Made by a program: the position numbers and the translations under genes
Notes under the pieces: generated by a model
Told to the model about the DNA's origin: nothing
Seen by the model: only the letters and a program-made list of their open reading frames with translations
The model's database searches: none
Assembly (NCBI GenBank): GCA_019916065.1
Contig: CM034238.1
Span: 39,833,375-39,897,374, forward strand
Direction: 5' to 3'
Source of the DNA: Vitellaria paradoxa
Lineage: Eukaryota > Streptophyta > Magnoliopsida > Ericales > Sapotaceae
Length of the DNA stretch: 64,000 bases
Shown here: positions 59,167-64,000 of the stretch, one piece after another
Numbering within the stretch: position 1 is the first letter of the stretch
Layout of the letters: every line of letters starts with the position of its first letter

Positions 59167-59589
59167 ACATATTTAAAACATGAGTTTAAATTAAAATAAA
59201 TAAATATTTAATATAAAATATTAAAAAAAACAATATTGATAAAAACACAGCCTTACTTTTGATAATTAATTTGTATCATGATTACAAATCCTGATTACAA
59301 CGTAATTTCTACTTTTTTTTTTTTTTCCTTTGCTTAATTAAATTTTATGATGTGTAACTTTATATTAATTTTTTTATTTTTTTGACAAATTAAATATCAC
59401 TCAAATTTTGAATAATCAAATTAGGGTCACAAAATAAATAAACAAGTGTAACTAGAGAGCATTTGAAAGTTCAATTTTAGTAATTTTAACATTTTTTGTT
59501 GAGAGTTGGTAGATTTATATTAAATTTTGATAAATTTATGCCAAAAGTTAGTAGATTTATATGAAAAGATTTTTTTTGGCCAAACAGTA

Positions 59590-59755
59590 ACCTTTTATTT
59601 ATATCCCATGATCGGATTTGAACCCAAATTCCGGTCGAATACGGATCTAAACCCGCTCCATTTACAACAAGCACATATACATTCATAAGACGATCAGTAA
59701 GAGCAAGCTTTATTTATGTTAATAACTCTCTCTCTATGCATATGCGTGTATATAG

Positions 59756-59791
<36 letters not shown>

Positions 59792-59798
59792 GTGATCA
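59590..59798 (-). other. PR-1 C 3' flank and UTR
   Basis: Shares CCCATGATCGGATTTGAACCCAA, AAACCCGCTCCATTTACAA and CGATCAGTAAGAGCAAGC with the other PR-1 flanks. AATAAA lies on the minus strand within AACATAAATAAAGC at about 59707-59720. (TA)n and (GA)n tracts lie at 59756-59791. Confidence 0.65.
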
Positions 59799-60305
59799 TC
59801 AGATATCACTGAGGTAAGGGCGCTGGCCGTTGTAGTTGCCTGGGGGATCATAGCTGCAAATGATGAAGTAAGCCCCATTATTGCACCTCACCTGAGCGCA
59901 CCCGACCCGAGCCGTGTTTCTCCAGACCACCTGAGTGTAGTGCCCGCACACCTTCCCCGCCTGACAAGTGTTGGAGTCGTAGTTGTAGTACTGCTTCTCT
60001 GACACCCACGACCTCACAGCGTCGGCCGCCGTGAAGACTCTACCCTTGCCCCAGAAGAGGTTCTCGCCGTAGGGCCCGCCGGAATGAATAAGAGCGCAGT
60101 CGCCGATCCTCTTTCTGGCGTAGTTCTGCGCGTAGGCTGCTAAGTTGTTGTCCCACCTCAGCGGCCCAACGCCCACCTGCGCACGAGCTGAGTTGTGAGG
60201 CGCGAGGTAGTCTCGCGGGGCATTTTGGGCGTGAGAGGAATGTCCCATTGCTAAGACAATGAAACAAATCGCGAGAACCAAACAGGTCTTTGGCACCAGC
60301 CCCAT
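59799..60305 (-). CDS. PR1: PR-1 copy C, secreted CAP protein (basic)
   Basis: Intact single-exon PR-1 of 168 residues, 148 identical to copy B. It has the same signal peptide layout (likely cleavage before QNAPRDYL), the same six mature Cys, CAP residues His37, Glu81 and His122, and the same LSDI extension after [11 protein letters not shown]. The 20 differences are strongly biased in charge: Q31R, N50R, N64R, Q65K, M87K and N98R add positive residues, while E35A, D53N and D90V remove negative ones; only R138Q runs the other way. By simple counting the mature protein is about +6 against -2 for copy B. It corresponds to the basic PR-1 type. The leader, TATA box and upstream block are shared with copy B. 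Expected to be apoplastic and defence-linked, as known for the family. Confidence 0.93.
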   Translation of the reverse strand: MGLVPKTCLVLAICFIVLAMGHSSHAQNAPRDYLAPHNSARAQVGVGPLRWDNNLAAYAQNYARKRIGDCALIHSGGPYGENLFWGKGRVFTAADAVRSWVSEKQYYNYDSNTCQAGKVCGHYTQVVWRNTARVGCAQVRCNNGAYFIICSYDPPGNYNGQRPYLSDI

Positions 60306-60352
60306 TTTTTGTTTTCTCTCCTTTATTGCACATAATGAGCTAGTTAAGTGGG

Positions 60353-60360
60353 TTTATATA
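60353..60360 (-). promoter_or_regulatory. TATA box of PR-1 C
   Basis: TATATAAA on the minus strand, about 48 bp before the ATG. An ACGT-core element (minus-strand CCACGTAAC) lies about 30 bp further upstream, near 60387-60396; copy B has lost its ACGT core there (CCAAGTAAC). Confidence 0.75.
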
Positions 60361-61552
60361 GGAAATGCTCTCGGAACCATCAAGTGTTACGTGGATTTTT
60401 TTCTTATTTTTATCTATTTTTTCTCTCGCCAATAATGCACGGGAAACGCGTGGCACGAAATGGAAATTTTATGAGCGAAATATAAAAGGGTAATTATTAC
60501 CCAATTGATAATTAAGGGATAACAAATTTATGGTATTTATATTTATATTAAAAAAAAATATTATTAAATAATAATTATATTATATTTAAAATATAAAATA
60601 AAAATGTTACTTAAAAGAAAAGCATAAAAAAAAAATTTTACGGGGTAATGAAAAATAATACAATTTTTTTATTACTTTACGTTACCTGTTCTATCAATAA
60701 TTATTTACCACCATAAGGTCTCGTTAGGTGTAGCGTAAGAAAAAATAAGATAAATTGAGATAAAATGTGATTTTGGATTAATTTTGGCGTCATTTTTTTT
60801 TTTGAAAAGTTACAAACTGTGGGAACTGTTTTCCAAATTCGTTCCCACGGATTCAAAAAAATTCATAAAAAATAGCGACAATAGTACTAATTCGAAAGCT
60901 CTCGACACGAAGAATATGATTGTATAAAAAATTTACACATTCAGTTAACTTATTTTCATATTTTTTATTTTTTTAGCGAAATATTAGAATTTTTTGAAAT
61001 TAGTGATGGTGGAAAAATTAGATGTAAAGGGATTATTGGAGATTTTTAAAAATTTATCTTGATGTCAAACGGGACCTATGTAAGTAATTTTATTCCAGTA
61101 TAATTGTTATCCCCTTCAAACTAGCAGAATGAAGGATAAAAATTACTACAGCAAAATTTATTATCTATTGTCCAAAACGAACATACCAATAGGATTTGTA
61201 GGGAAGGAAGCATATATTAGATATGTGTCCAACAATAGTACTTAAATTAAATCTTTAAATCATTTAATTTTTAACAATTTTTTAAAAAAAGTAACAATTG
61301 CAATATATATTTGATGGTAAAAAAATTATTATCTTTTATATAAATGGAGGATTAAAAATTATTTTTATTTAAATTAATTTAGTTTTAAATATATTAACAT
61401 TTTATGTTAATATATTACATAATTTATATACTATATTTAGATATTTACGTTATATCTACTTATTTTATAAAATTTTTGGACTCATATATTAATATCTTTA
61501 ACATTAAAACTTTTGCAAACCCGATAACATAGGTAGAAATTTCTCCCAGATG
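60361..61552. other. Upstream unit of PR-1 C
   Basis: Homologous in part to the regions upstream of A and B (AAATCTTTAAATCATTTAATTTTTAAC; AACCCGATAACATAGGTAGAAATTTCTCCCAGATG), with an inserted MITE family 1 copy at about 60716-61078. Homology stops at 61552, where a CACTA terminus begins. Confidence 0.6.
60716..61078 (+). mobile_element. MITE-like repeat, family 1, enlarged copy
   Basis: Ends GGTCTCGTTAGG and CAAACGGGACC, next to TA. The left part has AAAAAATAAGATAAATTGAGATAAA like other copies; the right part ends GGAGATTTTTAAAAATTTATCTTGATGTC. The ~200-bp middle is extra relative to 11997-12167. Confidence 0.5.
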
Positions 61553-64000
61553 CACTACAAGAAATGGCAAAATCGGCGACTACGGTAGCGACCAGACTAG
61601 GGCTTGGTTGCGGTTGATATCTTCTTCAACGACGACATGGTCGTTGATTACGTTGGCGCGAATCTGTGAAAGGTTGAAAATTTTGGCAAAATGAGAAGAG
61701 GAATCGGCGACCAAATTGCAATTTAGCGGGACAAATTTCACGATCGCTAATAGAGGCCGGAGCTAAACGGTGTCATATCTCCCTTAGGTTTCCTTTTGCA
61801 ACAAGATTCATGGTCGTGGAAAGGATACGACTCTAGCTCTATTAGCTAATACTTTAACCCCTTTCATTTATGTGCAAGTGCTTAAGCATCCTGCTGTGAC
61901 TTCGAGTCTATTCAGCAACTTCAGGTTTGTTTTTTCTGTGATTTTCATTGTTTTGTTTTTGTTTCCATTGCTATTGAAATCAACTGCTTGTGTTTGTTCT
62001 GTATGAAACCCTAGGGTCCGTGAGCGGGTTTCAATCAACAGTGTGCAGAGTTTTGGATTTGTGCATAAGCGAAGCTGTAAGTCACCTGAATACTCACCAT
62101 TGATTACTTCGATTTTACATTTGGACTGATTTTCGTTGCTATGGTTTTTTGGTTTTGGTTTTGGTTTTGATTTTATTATCAAAAAAATGGGGAGAGGACT
62201 GTCGTGAACATTGTAATTTTTTTTCTTTTTTTGGTGGTAGATTTTGATGGTAGATTTTGTTGAAAGATGAATTCAATCCAAAATTCCAGTAAATAATAGA
62301 ATCATTCCATTTGAGGTTTAAGCTTCCGGAACCCATTTTGGTGTTAGTCACATTTCAATAGGGTATTTTTTTAGAAATTTTAAGAGGCATTTTCTTTCTT
62401 AGAAGTAACTAAGATGGTGATCAGTATACTGCTTGTGTAAATTAATTCATACGATGTTTTGTGAAAATTCTAGAAAAATTCTGCATATGCAAAGGGAAAT
62501 TGTGAGATCTCCTATACATATTTGTTTTCTTCTAAGAATTTATTTGTAATTGTTGCTGTCTCTCTGTTCTTATCTGCTTCTGTCATGCAATTGAAAATAA
62601 AATACAATGATAGGATCTAATTTTTGTGAGGAATTCTTAGTTACTCATTCATTAATCATCCACATTTTTCAGTTAATGTATTTATATAATGTGTTGTCTG
62701 TGTGATTTTTTTTGGTAATTTTTTTATTAGTCATACTTGATCCAAATTTTGATCATGTAAAATTCTACTTTTAGCATCATTTGAGAAAATTAAATAAAAA
62801 AAAGTAGCATACAACATAGAATGTAATAATGAATTGAATATAAGCATAAGTAGTTTTCTGTGCAAACATTCCAATTTAGAGGGAGTGAGAAAAAAAAGTT
62901 TTGGCTACTTAAGATGTAGACAGTAATAAACTCTTGGCTGGTGAGAGCAGGGCAATAGCTCCAAGCTGAGGATTTGAATATTTTCTATAGATCACTTTAA
63001 GCTTGTTCTCTACAGCCATTGAGTGGAAGCTAACAAGTAGTTTAGCACAATCCATGAGCTATGGCTCCGAGAAACCATTGTGTTGTCTGTGTGATTTTTA
63101 ATTCAATATTGTTACTTCTGCTTGTTTGTATTTCTTGTTTTCTATTAAGATTTGCCACTTTTTGGGCACCAAGTCTCAGGTAAATACATTAAGAAAGTAA
63201 ATAAATTCTTTGAAGATTAACTGAAAAATGTGACTAGAAAAATGGAGTGTATAGAGAAGCGGCAACAGCGTGGATCTGTCCAAGAAACAAATTTTAAAAA
63301 ATATATATATATATATATATATTATTTCAAGCTATTTGAAAGGATTCGGTCGTGGGCCAAAGCCATCATCTTTTGCAAGGGGCATAACAGAGTCTGACGC
63401 ACATGCTCAATCACAAATCCATACATTGCTATCGGAGGTGGACAACTTGAAAGAACTAGTTCAAATGCAGCAATCTACAATAAAAATGCAGCAAGCTACG
63501 ATAGAAATATAGCAAAGAACACTTTGTGAACAAGGAAAAAAGTTTGAGGAGATGAAGAAAATGATGAAAGTCCAAATGGATTTTATAATGATGCGTTAGG
63601 GCGATAGTAGGGGGAGCTCTTTTGTGGAAGGAACTCTTCACCTAGTTCTTGGTAAGTAATGATTTCATTAGTACTTAATAAATATTTTAATATTAGTTTG
63701 AGACTTCTAGTTTAGCATCTGATCTGTTCAAGCATTACCATCACTACTCCTTGCTGCTTGAGAAGTTATGAGACTTCTAGTTTTAACAATTTTAAAAATA
63801 AAATGATAGACTAATCGTGCACTCTTAATTTGTTGTAAACTTTATCTTAATACAGTTACAAAAGTAGTTGTATTCTCTATTTGTTGTAGACTTAATCTTA
63901 ATATAGCTACATAATTTGTTGTCTTTGGTAGTGGCCATCCTTGTCAATGTAATTTCAAAGAAATGAAAAGGTTATCCTTTCCTATTTTCCTTCCCACCCA
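61553..64000 (+). mobile_element. CACTA transposon, left end, running off the window
   Basis: Begins CACTACAAGAAATGG, the classic CACTA terminus, after a candidate 3-bp target ATG. Repeated GGCGACTACGG, TAGCGACC and GGCGACCAAA motifs over the first 200 bp are typical subterminal repeats. A leader-like stretch at about 61800-61930 and intron-like AT-rich DNA follow. At 63330-63640 a frame with a GRGPKPSSFARG motif and a Gln/Met-rich coiled-coil tail resembles the C-terminal part of plant En/Spm transposase accessory proteins. The right terminus is not in the window. Confidence 0.65.
63323..63600 (+). pseudogene. CACTA accessory-protein C-terminal remnant
   Basis: The reading YLKGFGRGPKPSSFARG..ESDAHAQSQIHTL is followed by heptad-like repeats (LKELVQMQQSTIKMQQATIEI), a stop at 63510-63512, then continuation in frame (QRTLCEQGKKFEEMKKMM) to a stop near 63597. 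The pattern fits the conserved tail of the plant transposase Ptta/En/Spm family. An acceptor-like TTTCAAG precedes it near 63330. Confidence 0.55.

Overview
This window is plant nuclear DNA, and a flowering plant is the safest reading. It holds spliced genes with plant introns and plant-specific families: a DUF1005 protein, a xyloglucan endotransglucosylase/hydrolase (XTH) and a PR-1 cluster. The intergenic space is long, AT-rich and full of Copia, hAT, Mutator-like, CACTA, SINE and MITE sequences. I cannot name the species. There is no CRISPR array, operon or rRNA, and no convincing functional tRNA gene.

Only four loci look like intact or recently intact host genes. A two-exon DUF1005 gene (8529-10367, +) encodes 443 residues. 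A four-exon XTH gene (37532-39898, +) encodes a 294-residue secreted cell-wall enzyme with a complete catalytic motif. Two intact single-exon PR-1 genes (42641-43147 and 59799-60305, both -) encode 168-residue secreted CAP proteins that differ at 20 positions; by my count one mature protein is acidic and the other basic. A third PR-1 copy (21991-22486, -) is a pseudogene. Further left, 15283-15619 holds extra tandem copies of only the PR-1 3' flank, so the cluster was once larger.

Most of the rest is mobile DNA. A nearly complete Copia retrotransposon (15625-21904) has 410/409-bp LTRs, a 5-bp target duplication and a heavily mutated gag-pol. A 3' Copia fragment lies on the minus strand at 24041-26110. 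The block 26287-34231 is a diverged second copy of 12845-15265, split by a truncated Copia element (26710-33119). That element itself received a long-TIR Mutator-like element (27744-29253) and a 1.1-kb hAT element (30928-32062). A second non-autonomous hAT lies at 35709-36724. CACTA material fills much of 48690-56030, including a TNPD-type transposase pseudogene, and a CACTA terminus begins at 61553 exactly where homology to the PR-1 upstream unit stops. Three tRNA-derived SINEs carry long target duplications, one of them inside XTH intron 3. Two or three further insertions seem to be nothing but the extreme tail of such a retroposon flanked by 15-18-bp duplications. These are the oddest observation here.

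XTH remodels the cell wall and PR-1 is a secreted defence-associated protein. I see no sign that the genes share a pathway; their nearness looks incidental except for the PR-1 family, which arose by local duplication and was spread apart by transposon insertion.
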